Assembly: GCA_020028455.1 (NCBI GenBank)
Contig: JAHZOA010000006.1
Coordinates: 1 to 35,740, forward strand
Reading direction: 5' to 3'
Source of the DNA: Armatimonadota bacterium
Lineage (GTDB): Bacteria > Sysuimicrobiota > Sysuimicrobiia > Sysuimicrobiales > Kaftiobacteriaceae
Length of the DNA stretch: 35,740 nucleotides
This document shows, piece by piece, positions 8,363 to 16,376 of the stretch; positions within the stretch are counted from its first letter, which is position 1, and every line of letters starts with the position of its first letter. The notes beneath the pieces are model-generated. The model was not told the origin of the DNA, ran no database searches, and worked only from the letters and a program-made list of their open reading frames with translations. The position numbers and the translations under genes are program-made.

Positions 8363-8758
8363 TTACGTTAGATTGAATACGCCGAGGGCGTTGACGCGGT
8401 CGTATTCTTTCTCGAGAACATCCCTGAGGTTGAGGTTCAAGAGGCTGCACATCGCGGCCAGATAGAAGAGCGTTGCGCCGATTTCAGTCTCCACGACCTC
8501 ACGGCACTTCTCGCACATGTTCCCATTCAGGTGGGTTGCGAGGAGCTCACGGACTTCGCGCAGGCTGACGTCGGCCGGGAAACGCTGGCGGTCGGCGCTG
8601 ATGCTGATGCATCCACAGGTCGTGACGGACTTCGCGACCGCCCGGTTCACGTGGGCCGCGGCTTCGGTGAGCTTGCTTTGAACATCGAGGATACTGCGAT
8701 GACGAATGAGGAACTGTGACACGGTTTCCTGGAAATGCACCTCGTCAGCGTTGTTCAT
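8363..8758 (-). CDS. Conserved small protein of Bacillota type, MazG-like helical C-terminus
   Basis: The 131-residue soluble protein is mainly alpha-helical. Cysteines occur in two places: a CGC near residue 50 (TTCGCISI) and a CxxC in GNMCEKCREVVETEIG at about 80-95. The block after it (ETEIGATLFYLAAMCSLLNLNL) resembles the metal-binding helix region of MazG-type nucleotide pyrophosphohydrolases. Similar proteins are familiar to me from clostridial genomes, but I cannot name a proven function. I chose the internal ATG at 8758 because GGGAGGAA sits just upstream on the minus strand; the upstream GTG would bypass it. It converges on radA and has its own consensus promoter. Confidence 0.7.
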   Translation of the reverse strand: MNNADEVHFQETVSQFLIRHRSILDVQSKLTEAAAHVNRAVAKSVTTCGCISISADRQRFPADVSLREVRELLATHLNGNMCEKCREVVETEIGATLFYLAAMCSLLNLNLRDVLEKEYDRVNALGVFNLT

Positions 8759-8784
8759 CAGTTCCTCCCTCGGATACGAGACCA

Positions 8785-8813
8785 ATTATGATTCGCGCGA
8801 AAAATGCTGTCAA
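8785..8813 (-). promoter_or_regulatory. Consensus sigma-A promoter for the minus-strand gene at 8363-8758
   Basis: Read on the minus strand, TTGACA (8813-8808) and CATAAT (8790-8785) are separated by exactly 17 bases. They lie about 27 bases before the start codon, with a GGGAGGAA ribosome binding site in between. No comparably good promoter is seen for the divergent plus-strand gene at 8866, where only TATATT at 8837-8842 resembles a -10 box. Confidence 0.75.
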
Positions 8814-8865
8814 GAAAATCATGACCGTCTATGCGGTATATTAAGAATAGAGACGTGATGGATTC

Positions 8866-9957
8866 ATGACTCGACTCATCAGGATTGCCGGCGCCGTGCT
8901 CGGCGCCGTGGTGGGAATACAACTCGTCGACGAAATCGTCCAGCTCTGGACTGGGCTGCGGCCGTTTCGTGTGCCGCTGCTCGTCAGCGGGTTCCTGCTC
9001 GGCGCGATGCTCGCGTCGTTGCTTGCGGTGTGGTTCTGGACATGGTTTGAGCGGGTCATGGGCTGGGTGTTGGGACGGTTGTCGCACTTCTCCCTGCGCG
9101 ACGTCGTTCTCGGAGCGGCCGGACTAGCCATCGGGCTCGTGCTCGCCTTCCTCATCGGATTCCCACTTTCGCGTATACCCGGAATTGGCACATATCTGGC
9201 CCTTGCGGCCGCGCTCTGTTTCGGTTATCTCGGCTTCCATGTCGCCATGCAACGGCGTGAAGAAGTCTCGGGCAGCCTGCCCAGACTGGATCGGTCGGGA
9301 CGCGGCGCGCCTGGGAAGGGGCGCAGCATCCCCAAAGTCCTCGACACCAGTGTCATCATTGACGGCCGCGTCGCAGACGTTGTGAAGTCGGGCTTTCTGG
9401 AGGGCCCGCTCGTCTTGCCGCGGTCGGTGTTGGGGGAACTTCAGCGCATTGCCGACTCATCCGACACGCTGCGACGGAACCGAGGCCGCCGGGGTCTCGA
9501 TATTCTTCAGCGGCTGCAAAAAGAGCTCCAGGCCGTCCAGATCATGGACGATCAGGAGGCGACCGGCGCGGACGTCGACGGAGGCCTGGTAGCGCTGGCG
9601 CGCGATCTTCATGGATGGATCGTGACGAACGACTTCAACCTGAACAAGGTGGCTGAGCTTCAGGGCATCCGCGTGCTCAACATCAATGAACTTTCGCAAT
9701 CACTGCGGCCCGTCGTGCTGCCCGGCGAGGAACTCTCGGTCCACCTGGTCAAAGACGGGAAAGAGGCGGGGCAGGGCATCGGGTACCTCGAGGACGGGAC
9801 GATGGTCGTCGTCGAGGGAGGCAAGAAGTTCATTGGCGAAACCCTGGACGTCGTCGTGACCAGCGTCCTGCAGACGGTCGCCGGACGGATGATCTTCGGC
9901 AAACCTAAGGATTCTCAGCAGACGGCCACTGAACGCGGCGCTTCCGAGCGCCGATGA
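8866..9957 (+). CDS. Membrane-anchored PIN/TRAM domain protein (YacL type)
   Basis: The 363-residue protein has about four N-terminal transmembrane helices (residues ~5-125), a PIN nuclease-like domain (~155-270) and a C-terminal TRAM RNA-binding domain (~285-345). PIN acidic residues are visible at Asp160 and Asp166 (VLDTSVIIDGR), in the following helix (SVLGELQRIAD), and in GADVDGGLVALA and VTNDFNLNK. The domain order is that of Bacillus YacL, which sits in the same radA-ispD neighbourhood. PIN domains of this type are predicted single-strand RNases; the exact target is unknown. The stop overlaps the ispDF start as ATGA. The ATG at 8866 has only a weak ribosome binding site. Confidence 0.92.
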   Translation: MTRLIRIAGAVLGAVVGIQLVDEIVQLWTGLRPFRVPLLVSGFLLGAMLASLLAVWFWTWFERVMGWVLGRLSHFSLRDVVLGAAGLAIGLVLAFLIGFPLSRIPGIGTYLALAAALCFGYLGFHVAMQRREEVSGSLPRLDRSGRGAPGKGRSIPKVLDTSVIIDGRVADVVKSGFLEGPLVLPRSVLGELQRIADSSDTLRRNRGRRGLDILQRLQKELQAVQIMDDQEATGADVDGGLVALARDLHGWIVTNDFNLNKVAELQGIRVLNINELSQSLRPVVLPGEELSVHLVKDGKEAGQGIGYLEDGTMVVVEGGKKFIGETLDVVVTSVLQTVAGRMIFGKPKDSQQTATERGASERR

Positions 9958-11141
9958 CCCCTGAACCACGCGCTCCGCTTGAGGTGACGGCGTGCGCTAT
10001 TGTCGTTGCCGCCGGCAGCGGCACACGAATGGGCACCTCCGCCCGCAAGGCCTTCATTCCTCTGGCGGGAGTGCCGATGGTCCTCCATACCGTGCGTGCG
10101 GTGAGCCGTGCAGACACCATTGCCGGTATCGTTGTCGTGGTGGGTGAAGCGGACGTCGGAGCAGCCCGGTCGCTGCTTCCCCGCAACAAATTTCCCAAGG
10201 TCTCCGCAGTGGTCGCCGGCGGCGTGGAGCGGCAGGATTCCGTCTATGCCGGTCTGCGGCACTCCGAGGACGTAGACCTCGTTGTCATTCACGATGGGGC
10301 GCGCCCACTGGTGTCTCCTTCGATCCTTGATGCCGTCGTCCGAGCCGCGTCAAAGTCAGGAGCGGCATCCGCCGGCGTCCCTGTGCGCGAGACCGTCAAA
10401 GAGGTAAAAGGGGATTTTGCCCGGGGAACGGTGGACAGAGATCGCCTGTGGGTTGCGCACACGCCGCAGGCATTCCGTTCAAAGCTGCTGCGTGACGCGC
10501 ACGAGCAGGCGCGGGCCACAGGCTTCCGCGCTTCTGATGACGCAGCGCTGGTAGAGCGCCAGGGTCATGCAGTCCAAATGGTCGAGGACAGCCCGGCGAA
10601 CTTCAAAATCACTGTGCCTGACGACCTTGCGCTTGCCGAGGCGCTGGTGCAAGGACGTGATGCGCCGCGGATTCGTCACGGGATCGGGATCGATGCCCAC
10701 CGCCTGGTGATGGGACGTCCTCTGATCCTCGGTGGCGTGCACCTGCCCTTTCAACTGGGGCTCCAGGGGCATTCGGACGCCGACGTCCTCACCCACGCCG
10801 TCATGGATGCCCTCCTGGGTGCTGCGGGCCTGGGAGACATCGGCCAGCACTTTCCGGAAGACCCGAAGTACAAAGATGCGGATAGCGTCGGTCTCCTGCG
10901 GGTGGTGGTCGGAAAGGTGAGGGGCGCGGGGTGGCGAGTGGTCAACGTTGACGCGGTGGTGCTGGCCGACGCGCCCAGGCTGGCACCGTACGTTGAAGCG
11001 ATGCGAGGGCGGCTGGCCGAAGCGCTGGAACTTGATCCTTCTTGGGTCAATGTGAAAGCCTCGACCATGGAAGGCATGGGCGCAGTCGGACGAGGAGAGG
11101 GCATCGTCGTGCATGCGGTCGCCACACTACAGAAAACGTGA
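9954..11141 (+). CDS. ispDF: Bifunctional IspD/IspF enzyme of the MEP isoprenoid pathway
   Basis: The 395-residue protein fuses two MEP-pathway enzymes. Residues about 12-235 are IspD (MEP cytidylyltransferase), with AAGSGTRMG, VIHDGARPLV and a ravD-like TPQAF block. Residues about 240-395 are IspF (MEcPP synthase), with GIDAHR, GHSDADVLTHAVMDALLGA and the end motif STMEGMGAVGRGEGI. The Asp and His residues in the first two IspF motifs are the expected metal ligands. Fusion lets one protein catalyse two non-consecutive steps, the intervening kinase IspE being elsewhere. The gene begins with ATGA overlap to the PIN/TRAM gene. Its stop lies inside the heptamer repeat at 11138-11165. Fused IspDF is best known from alpha- and epsilon-proteobacteria; Bacillota more often have separate adjacent genes. 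Confidence 0.96.
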   Translation: MTPEPRAPLEVTACAIVVAAGSGTRMGTSARKAFIPLAGVPMVLHTVRAVSRADTIAGIVVVVGEADVGAARSLLPRNKFPKVSAVVAGGVERQDSVYAGLRHSEDVDLVVIHDGARPLVSPSILDAVVRAASKSGAASAGVPVRETVKEVKGDFARGTVDRDRLWVAHTPQAFRSKLLRDAHEQARATGFRASDDAALVERQGHAVQMVEDSPANFKITVPDDLALAEALVQGRDAPRIRHGIGIDAHRLVMGRPLILGGVHLPFQLGLQGHSDADVLTHAVMDALLGAAGLGDIGQHFPEDPKYKDADSVGLLRVVVGKVRGAGWRVVNVDAVVLADAPRLAPYVEAMRGRLAEALELDPSWVNVKASTMEGMGAVGRGEGIVVHAVATLQKT

Positions 11142-11165
11142 ATGGTGAATGGTGAATGGTGAATG
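11138..11165 (+). repeat. Four tandem GTGAATG heptamers (element D)
   Basis: Four perfect GTGAATG copies run from the last codons of ispDF into the start of the next gene. The ispDF stop is formed in copy 1, and the start codon of the next gene is the ATG of copy 3. No inverted second arm is present, unlike elements A, B and C. Each copy carries an ATG, in rotating frames, but only the one at 11156 opens the downstream frame. Confidence 0.9.
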
Positions 11166-11482
11166 AAAGACGGAGCGACCTGCCGCATTTGCTCTTCGTT
11201 GAAAGAACGGCGCTTGCCGAGCCGATCACGGTTGAAATGGACCGGCCCATGGCGCTCCATCCGAAAGTCGCAGGCTTCTGGAGGAACGGAGAGTTCGCAC
11301 GCGTGCTGAAGATCGTCGACACGCGGTACGAGCACGGGGAGATTCACCTCCGGGTTGTGACGGATCGCGGTTGCTACGACCTGAGGCGATTCCGGCGGCC
11401 CAAATCCCAGACGCTGAGAATGGATTCCACCTGGGAACTGTGCGCAGAACTCGATACCGTCGAGCTCTCCTATCGGGGATAG
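11156..11482 (+). CDS. Small conserved hypothetical protein (DUF6504-like)
   Basis: The 108-residue protein is predicted to be beta-rich. It has a central VAGFWRNGEFARVLKIVDTRYEHGE block followed by LRVVTDRGCYDLRR and WELCAELD. This resembles small DUF6504-type proteins, in which a short sheet packs around similar Arg/Trp residues, but the match is from memory and weak. The first in-frame start is ATG 11156, inside the heptamer repeat, with only GGTGA upstream as a possible ribosome binding site. An in-frame stop immediately precedes it. It sits between ispDF and cysS with a three-base gap to the latter, so it is part of the same transcript. No function can be assigned. Confidence 0.6.
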   Translation: MVNERRSDLPHLLFVERTALAEPITVEMDRPMALHPKVAGFWRNGEFARVLKIVDTRYEHGEIHLRVVTDRGCYDLRRFRRPKSQTLRMDSTWELCAELDTVELSYRG

Positions 11483-11485
11483 CCA

Positions 11486-13027
11486 ATGGCGCTCCGTCTG
11501 CATAATACCCTGACCAAGAAGGTCGAGGAATTCGTCTCCCGCGATGCCGGGAAGGCCGCGCTGTATGTTTGCGGCCTCACGGTGTACGACCATGCACACC
11601 TCGGGCACATGCGAGCGGCGATCGTTTTCGACGTGCTGCGGCGGTACCTGGAATGGAAAGGCCTACAGGTGACTCACGTTCAGAACTTCACGGACGTGGA
11701 CGACCGCATTATCCAGCGGGCGCAGAACGAGGGAGTGCCGTTTGACGAGGTAACAGAGAAGTACATCACCGAGTACCGTCAGGCCCTTGAGGCCTTGAAC
11801 GTCCTGCCGCCGCATGTCGAGCCGCGGGCCAGCCGTCATATCCCTGACATGATCGAGATGATCGCGCGGCTGGTGGAGCAAGGGTATGCCTACTACGCCG
11901 AAGGCGACGTGTACTTCGACGTCACCAAACGGCCTGGGTACGGCAAACTGTCCGGGCGCGTGCTGGAGGATCTCAGAGCCGGCGCCAGGGTCGAGCCGGG
12001 CGAGTTCAAGCGCCATCCCGCCGACTTCGCGCTGTGGAAGCGGGCCAAGCCGGGCGAACCCAACTGGGAGAGCCCCTGGGGGCGCGGGCGGCCGGGCTGG
12101 CATATCGAGTGCTCGGCGATGTCGCTGAAGTACCTCGGCATGGGATTCGACATCCACGGCGGAGGCGACGATCTCATCTTTCCGCACCACGAAAACGAGA
12201 TCGCTCAGTCGGAGAGCTATACCGGCAAGGAACCGTTCGCGCGTTACTGGATCCACAATGCGATGGTCATGGTGCGTGGCGAGAAAATGTCCAAGTCGTT
12301 GCACAATTACTTTGCCGTGATGGATGCCCTCCGCGTCTATCCGGCCGACGTCATCCGCTATGCGCTGGTGTCGGTGCACTACCGCAAGCCGATCGAGGTC
12401 GACGAAGAGCGCTTCGCAGATGCCGCGCGGGCGGTGGAGCGGCTCAGGGTGGCGCTGACCGCTGTCGATGCCGTCATGGCGAGCGTCAAGGTTCGCGACG
12501 GGAGCGGGCAGCCCTCGGGAAAACTTGTGGGCGCTGTGCAGCGCGCACGCAGCGCATTTGAATCCACGATGGATGACGATCTCAATACGGCCGGCGCGCT
12601 CGCCGCGATCTTTGAGCTGGTCGCGGAAATGAACCGTGCCGCTGACGAAGTACAGAAGGGACAGATTCCAGCGGCCCTGGCCCAAATCGGACTGTCCATG
12701 GCGAGGGCAATGTTCCTGGAACTCACGGGCCTGCTCGGACTCGCGTTCAAGTCTGCCCCGATCGATCACGAAGTGCAGCAGAAAGTGCTGAGGATTGCAC
12801 AAGCGTTTCGGAGTACTGCGGTGCATTCAAATACTGAAACACTGATCTCCAACCTTCTGGACGTACGCGAGCGAGCACGGGCAAGCAAAGATTTCTCCAC
12901 CGCAGACCAAATCCGCAAGTTGTTGGCCGAGGCCGGCATCATTGTTGAAGATTTGCCAACCGGCCCCCGCTGGCGCGTGGTCTCCGCCGCCGGATCTCGT
13001 GCACCTTCCGGCGGGGGCGATGGATAA
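11486..13027 (+). CDS. cysS: Cysteinyl-tRNA synthetase
   Basis: CysRS charges tRNA-Cys. The 513-residue class I synthetase has the expected motifs. Cys29 lies in YVCGLTVYD (first zinc ligand). The HIGH-equivalent HLGH is at 38-41. WHIECSAMS and [19 protein letters not shown] supply the other zinc ligands, and KMSKS is at 267-271. The C-terminal helical region (~350-490) is of normal length and ends with a basic tail. The start at 11486 follows the preceding gene by three bases. The 3' end overlaps the rlmB start by eight bases, so translation is coupled. The Bacillota order cysS-mrnC-(thyX)-rlmB is shortened here to cysS-rlmB. Confidence 0.97.
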   Translation: MALRLHNTLTKKVEEFVSRDAGKAALYVCGLTVYDHAHLGHMRAAIVFDVLRRYLEWKGLQVTHVQNFTDVDDRIIQRAQNEGVPFDEVTEKYITEYRQALEALNVLPPHVEPRASRHIPDMIEMIARLVEQGYAYYAEGDVYFDVTKRPGYGKLSGRVLEDLRAGARVEPGEFKRHPADFALWKRAKPGEPNWESPWGRGRPGWHIECSAMSLKYLGMGFDIHGGGDDLIFPHHENEIAQSESYTGKEPFARYWIHNAMVMVRGEKMSKSLHNYFAVMDALRVYPADVIRYALVSVHYRKPIEVDEERFADAARAVERLRVALTAVDAVMASVKVRDGSGQPSGKLVGAVQRARSAFESTMDDDLNTAGALAAIFELVAEMNRAADEVQKGQIPAALAQIGLSMARAMFLELTGLLGLAFKSAPIDHEVQQKVLRIAQAFRSTAVHSNTETLISNLLDVRERARASKDFSTADQIRKLLAEAGIIVEDLPTGPRWRVVSAAGSRAPSGGGDG

Positions 13028-13772
13028 GTCCCCCGACGAGCTAATCTACGGCCGACAGCCAGTCCTCGAAGCGCTCCGCGCCTCTCGACCGCTGCGTAAG
13101 ATCCTTGTCAGTCGCAGTTCCCGACCGTCCGGCGCCGTTCGAGCTATCCTCGATCACGCACGGCAGCAAGATATCGCCGTCCAGTTCGTGGATCAGCGCC
13201 GCCTTGATGAGCTGGTCTCTGGAAACCATCAAGGCGTGGTCGCGATGGCCTCTGCCAAACCACTAGGGTCGATCGAGCAGATCCTCAACGCTGCGCGCAC
13301 ATCTGGCAAACCCCCGCTGGTGCTTGTTCTCGACGGCGTCGAAGATCCAGCCAATCTGGGAGCGATCCTGCGCACCGCCGATGGGGCAGGGGTTCACGGC
13401 GTGATCATTCCCAAGCACCGCGCCGTGGGGCTGACGGGCGTGGTGGCGCGCACCTCAGCGGGGGCGATCGAACACGTCCCCGTCGCCCAGGTCACGAACC
13501 TCGTCAGTGCGCTGGAAGAGTTAAAGGCAGCTGGTTTATGGGTCGTCGGCGCTGATCCAAAAGCTCCGCAAAACCTCTACGAAATTGACCTCACCCCCCC
13601 ACTCGTTTTGGTCATCGGAGGCGAAGGAAAAGGACTCCGACGCCTGGTTCGGGAACACTGTGATCTCCTGATACGTCTACCCATGCACGGGAGTATGTCC
13701 AGTCTCAACGTCGCCGTGGCAGCAGGCGTCCTGTTGTTCGAGATAGTGCGGCAACGTGAGGCTCGCTCCTAA
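13020..13772 (+). CDS. rlmB: 23S rRNA 2'-O-ribose methyltransferase (RlmB/TrmH family)
   Basis: The 250-residue protein has an N-terminal L30e-like substrate-binding domain (IYGRQPVLEALR at about 7-18) and a C-terminal SPOUT domain with the trefoil-knot motifs. These are LDGVEDPANLGAILRTAD, IGGEGKGLRR and PMHGSMSSLNVAVAAGVLLFE. This pattern is that of RlmB, which methylates the 2'-O of G2251 in 23S rRNA; other TrmH-family targets cannot be excluded. I chose ATG 13020, which overlaps the end of cysS by eight bases and opens directly on the conserved domain, over ATG 12942. A yacP gene usually found between rlmB and sigH is absent. Confidence 0.93.
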   Translation: MDKSPDELIYGRQPVLEALRASRPLRKILVSRSSRPSGAVRAILDHARQQDIAVQFVDQRRLDELVSGNHQGVVAMASAKPLGSIEQILNAARTSGKPPLVLVLDGVEDPANLGAILRTADGAGVHGVIIPKHRAVGLTGVVARTSAGAIEHVPVAQVTNLVSALEELKAAGLWVVGADPKAPQNLYEIDLTPPLVLVIGGEGKGLRRLVREHCDLLIRLPMHGSMSSLNVAVAAGVLLFEIVRQREARS

Positions 13773-13859
13773 TCTGGGTAATAAGAACACACAGCGGCAG
13801 CGCGGAAGCGCGGCGATTCGTACACGCGATCAGGGGGTACCGCGCCGCCGCCCGAGGAA

Positions 13860-15305
13860 ATGCAGGACTCGGCGGGTTATTCAAGCGTCATTTTGCAGGA
13901 CCGGCCTGCCTTATCTGGCCGCGGCGGCCGGCGTCTGTATTTCACCCTCAGCCGGTATTCACTCGTCGCGATGGTCAGCCTGCTCGCCGGCATCGTCGGC
14001 ATCGTCGCCGGCGTGCTTCATGATACCCAGGCCTATTCAGGCCGTGTTCTCCCCGGCATCACGATCGCAGGCGCGAAGGTCGGCGGGCTAACTCCTGATC
14101 AGGCGCAAGATGTCGCCGAAGCGGCGGCTGCGACCCAACTCGCGCGGACAGTCACTATCAGAATTCACGATGATCGCTTCACCCTGACGTACGGAGAACT
14201 GGGATTGATCTCCCACGTGAGCGAGGCGGTCCGCGACGCCTACGACATCGGGCGAGGGGAACCCTGGCAGCAACTGGTGTTTACCAGGATGCAGCTCGCA
14301 CGGCGTCCGATGAACATCCCGATTCGCTACGGCTGGAACGTCGGCGCAGTAAACAACTTCCTGACCCCGCTCGCCGCGGAAATCAACACCGAACCCCAAA
14401 ACGCCGCAGTGACTGTGCAAGACGGCACAGTCGTCATTACGCAGGAGAGCCGGAGCGGCCGTATGCTGGACCTCGCGGCGACCGCAGCGCGAGTTCGCAG
14501 CGCGCTGGGGACCGGAAAGGATGAAGTGGCGGCGGTGATGCGGGTGCGAGAGCCCGAGTTCACGAGCGAGCACGCGCGCGCACTCGTGTCACAGCTTGGG
14601 CGATTCACGACGAGAGTGCCGGGCACCGCGAACCGCGTGCACAACGTGGCACTTGCCGCGAGCTATGTCAGCGGAACCATCCTGGTGCCAGGCGAGGTGT
14701 TCTCCTACAACAAGGTCGTCGGCCCCAGGACCGAGGCGCGCGGTTTCAGGGAAGCGCCGGTGCTGATCGACAATGAGCTCGTGCTGGGCGACGGTGGTGG
14801 CGTGTGCCAGGTGTCATCGACGCTCTTTAACGTCGCGCTACTGGCCGACTTCCAGATCCTCGCGCGCTCGAACCACAGCCGCCCGGTGGCCTATCTTCCC
14901 CTGGGGCGGGATGCGACCGTGAGTTACGGTTCACACGATCTGCAGTTCAAGAACACAACGGGGCATCACGTGTTCCTCTGGGCATGGGTCACCAATCGCC
15001 ACCTCACCGTAATGGCATTCGGCACACCCGAGCCCGGAAAAGACGTGGCCATCGAGGTCGAGCGGTCGGGTGTCATCGCGCCGCCCGCGGGCACGCGGAC
15101 CAAGCCTGATCCCGATCTCGCAGAGGGCAAGATCGTGGAGCGTGAGCCGTTGCCCGGCTACCGCGCGCAGACGTACCGCGTCGTCACGGTGAACGGGGAA
15201 ATTGTCCGGCGCGAACTTATCGGCAGCAGTATCTACAATGCGGTCGCGCGAACGATCAAGATCGGAACCAAGAAGGCCAAGCTACCCTCGGACGATCACT
15301 CGTAA
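13860..15305 (+). CDS. VanW family membrane-anchored cell-envelope protein
   Basis: The 481-residue protein has one transmembrane segment at about residues 35-53. An extracytoplasmic region follows with a peptidoglycan-binding-4-like domain (~60-250) and a VanW domain (~260-400). VanW hallmarks include VPGEVFSYNKVVGPRTEARGF and GGGVCQVSSTLFN. The C-terminal 80 residues are beta-rich and G5-like. Such proteins are common in Bacillota; they are linked to the cell wall, but their reaction is unknown. The frame is open upstream to base 13785 without any ATG, GTG or TTG, so ATG 13860 is the first possible start even though GAGG sits only two bases before it. ATG 13971 would cut into the membrane segment. 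Confidence 0.88.
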   Translation: MQDSAGYSSVILQDRPALSGRGGRRLYFTLSRYSLVAMVSLLAGIVGIVAGVLHDTQAYSGRVLPGITIAGAKVGGLTPDQAQDVAEAAAATQLARTVTIRIHDDRFTLTYGELGLISHVSEAVRDAYDIGRGEPWQQLVFTRMQLARRPMNIPIRYGWNVGAVNNFLTPLAAEINTEPQNAAVTVQDGTVVITQESRSGRMLDLAATAARVRSALGTGKDEVAAVMRVREPEFTSEHARALVSQLGRFTTRVPGTANRVHNVALAASYVSGTILVPGEVFSYNKVVGPRTEARGFREAPVLIDNELVLGDGGGVCQVSSTLFNVALLADFQILARSNHSRPVAYLPLGRDATVSYGSHDLQFKNTTGHHVFLWAWVTNRHLTVMAFGTPEPGKDVAIEVERSGVIAPPAGTRTKPDPDLAEGKIVEREPLPGYRAQTYRVVTVNGEIVRRELIGSSIYNAVARTIKIGTKKAKLPSDDHS

Positions 15306-15332
15306 ATCCCACCGCAGTCTCGTACATTTGTG

Positions 15333-15361
15333 TTGACGCTTCCATAGGCCGTTCGTATAAT
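15333..15361 (+). promoter_or_regulatory. Consensus sigma-A promoter of sigH
   Basis: TTGACG (15333-15338) and TATAAT (15356-15361) are separated by exactly 17 bases. This is one of the best promoter matches in the window and predicts a leader of about 64 bases before the GTG start. Confidence 0.85.
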
Positions 15362-15377
15362 TAACGTCGAATCGTGG

Positions 15378-15410
15378 CTCTGAACCACTCGCTTCGCTTC
15401 GGGTTCAGAG
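15378..15410 (+). promoter_or_regulatory. Hairpin in the sigH 5' leader
   Basis: CTCTGAACC (15378-15386) pairs perfectly with GGTTCAGAG (15402-15410) around a 15-base loop. The stem ends nine bases before the GGAGG ribosome binding site (15420-15424). There is no T-tract, so it is not a simple terminator; a post-transcriptional role is possible but unproven. Confidence 0.6.
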
Positions 15411-15431
15411 TAGGCTCCTGGAGGTTGCAGA

Positions 15432-16070
15432 GTGGCACTTGCTCGTCGCGATGCCCCGTCCTACCAGGATATGCTCGATGAAGACCTCGTTGCCTCTGCT
15501 AAATCTGGTGACGATTACGCAAGCGAATACATAATCAATAAGTACCGCAACTTCGTCCGCGTGAAGGCGAAGGCGTACTTCCTGATCGGAGCCGATCGCG
15601 AAGACATCATCCAGGAAGGAATGATCGGCCTCTACAAAGCGATCCGCGACTTCCGCGCAGACAAGCTCTCCTCGTTCCGGGCGTTCGCGGAACTGTGCAT
15701 CACCCGCCAGATCATCACGGCGATCAAGACCGCAACCAGACAGAAACACATCCCACTCAACTCATACATCTCGCTGAACAAGCCGATTTACGATGAAGAT
15801 TCGGACCGCACGCTGCTGGACGTGATCAGCAGCATCAAAGTGTCGGACCCTGAGGAACTGGTCATCAATCAGGAAGCCTCCGCCACGATGCGGGAGCGCA
15901 TCCGTAAGAACCTCAGCGAGCTCGAGTGCAAAGTGCTGACCGCGTACCTCGAAGGCAAGTCCTATCAGGAAATGGCGAACGAATTGAATCGACACGTGAA
16001 GTCGATCGACAATGCTCTGCAACGGGTGAAGCGAAAGCTGGAGAGAAATTTGGAGGGCGAAGAAGACTAG
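15432..16070 (+). CDS. sigH: RNA polymerase sigma factor SigH (Spo0H type)
   Basis: The 212-residue protein is a sigma-70 family factor of the SigH/Spo0H group. Region 2 has DREDIIQEGMIGLYKAIRDF and FRAFAELCITRQIITAIK for core binding and -10 recognition. A C-terminal helix-turn-helix (ELECKVLTAYLEGKSYQEMA and the following VKSIDNALQRVKRKLE) forms region 4. In Bacillus SigH drives the transition to stationary phase and sporulation, and it sits downstream of rlmB-yacP as here. Presence of the gene does not prove sporulation, because relatives occur in non-sporulating lineages. The start is GTG 15432 with GGAGG seven bases upstream. A consensus vegetative promoter, a leader hairpin and a strong terminator make it a monocistronic unit. 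Confidence 0.95.
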   Translation: MALARRDAPSYQDMLDEDLVASAKSGDDYASEYIINKYRNFVRVKAKAYFLIGADREDIIQEGMIGLYKAIRDFRADKLSSFRAFAELCITRQIITAIKTATRQKHIPLNSYISLNKPIYDEDSDRTLLDVISSIKVSDPEELVINQEASATMRERIRKNLSELECKVLTAYLEGKSYQEMANELNRHVKSIDNALQRVKRKLERNLEGEED

Positions 16071-16094
16071 GCGAGCCGCGGGCCGCATGTACAG

Positions 16095-16125
16095 GGGGAT
16101 GAGGATTGAACCTCATCCCCTTTTT
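16095..16125 (+). terminator. Rho-independent terminator after sigH
   Basis: GGGGATGAGG (16095-16104) pairs perfectly with CCTCATCCCC (16111-16120) around a six-base ATTGAA loop, followed by TTTTT (16121-16125). Confidence 0.95.
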
Positions 16126-16150
16126 ACTTGAGTGTAGGCTGCTTTCGGGT

Positions 16151-16206
16151 AGGGCGGAGCCTCTCCCCGACTGAAACTGATACGGGGACCCCTCAGGCTC
16201 CGCCCT
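16151..16206. repeat. Two-tier inverted repeat upstream of the zinc-ribbon gene
   Basis: A perfect 12-bp outer stem (16151-16162 with 16195-16206, sequence AGGGCGGAGCCT and its complement) encloses a perfect 6-bp inner stem, TCCCCG (16164-16169) with CGGGGA (16183-16188). The loop is ACTGAAACTGATA. It lies between the sigH terminator and the GGAGG of the zinc-ribbon gene and has no T-tract. It could be a structured leader or a small palindromic repeat. Confidence 0.75.
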
Positions 16207-16232
16207 CCCCGGCGCAGCCCCGGAGGTGAGTT

Positions 16233-16376
16233 GTGCTACGTATCCTGTGTCCATCGTGCAAGTTCGTGTTCATGCGGTTGACGCCCGCGGATGAAGAGGA
16301 ACGGGTGATTTGTCCGCGCTGCGGCACGCGGTTCGAGCCAGACGAGGAGGAAATTGTTGATCCGGAAGACGACTGA
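16233..16376 (+). CDS. 47-residue zinc-ribbon protein
   Basis: This very short gene starts with GTG 16233, six bases after a GGAGG ribosome binding site (16222-16226), and ends TGA 16374-16376. The protein has two CxxC knuckles, CPSC (residues 6-9) and CPRC (27-30), as in a rubredoxin-like or zinc-ribbon fold, and a strongly acidic tail (residues 36-47). It overlaps the following methyltransferase-like gene by 20 bases, and the two look translationally coupled. Possible roles are nucleic-acid binding or a protein adaptor; nothing in the sequence decides this. The pattern of two spaced CxxC pairs, the ribosome binding site and the coupling make a real gene likely despite its size. Confidence 0.75.
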   Translation: MLRILCPSCKFVFMRLTPADEEERVICPRCGTRFEPDEEEIVDPEDD

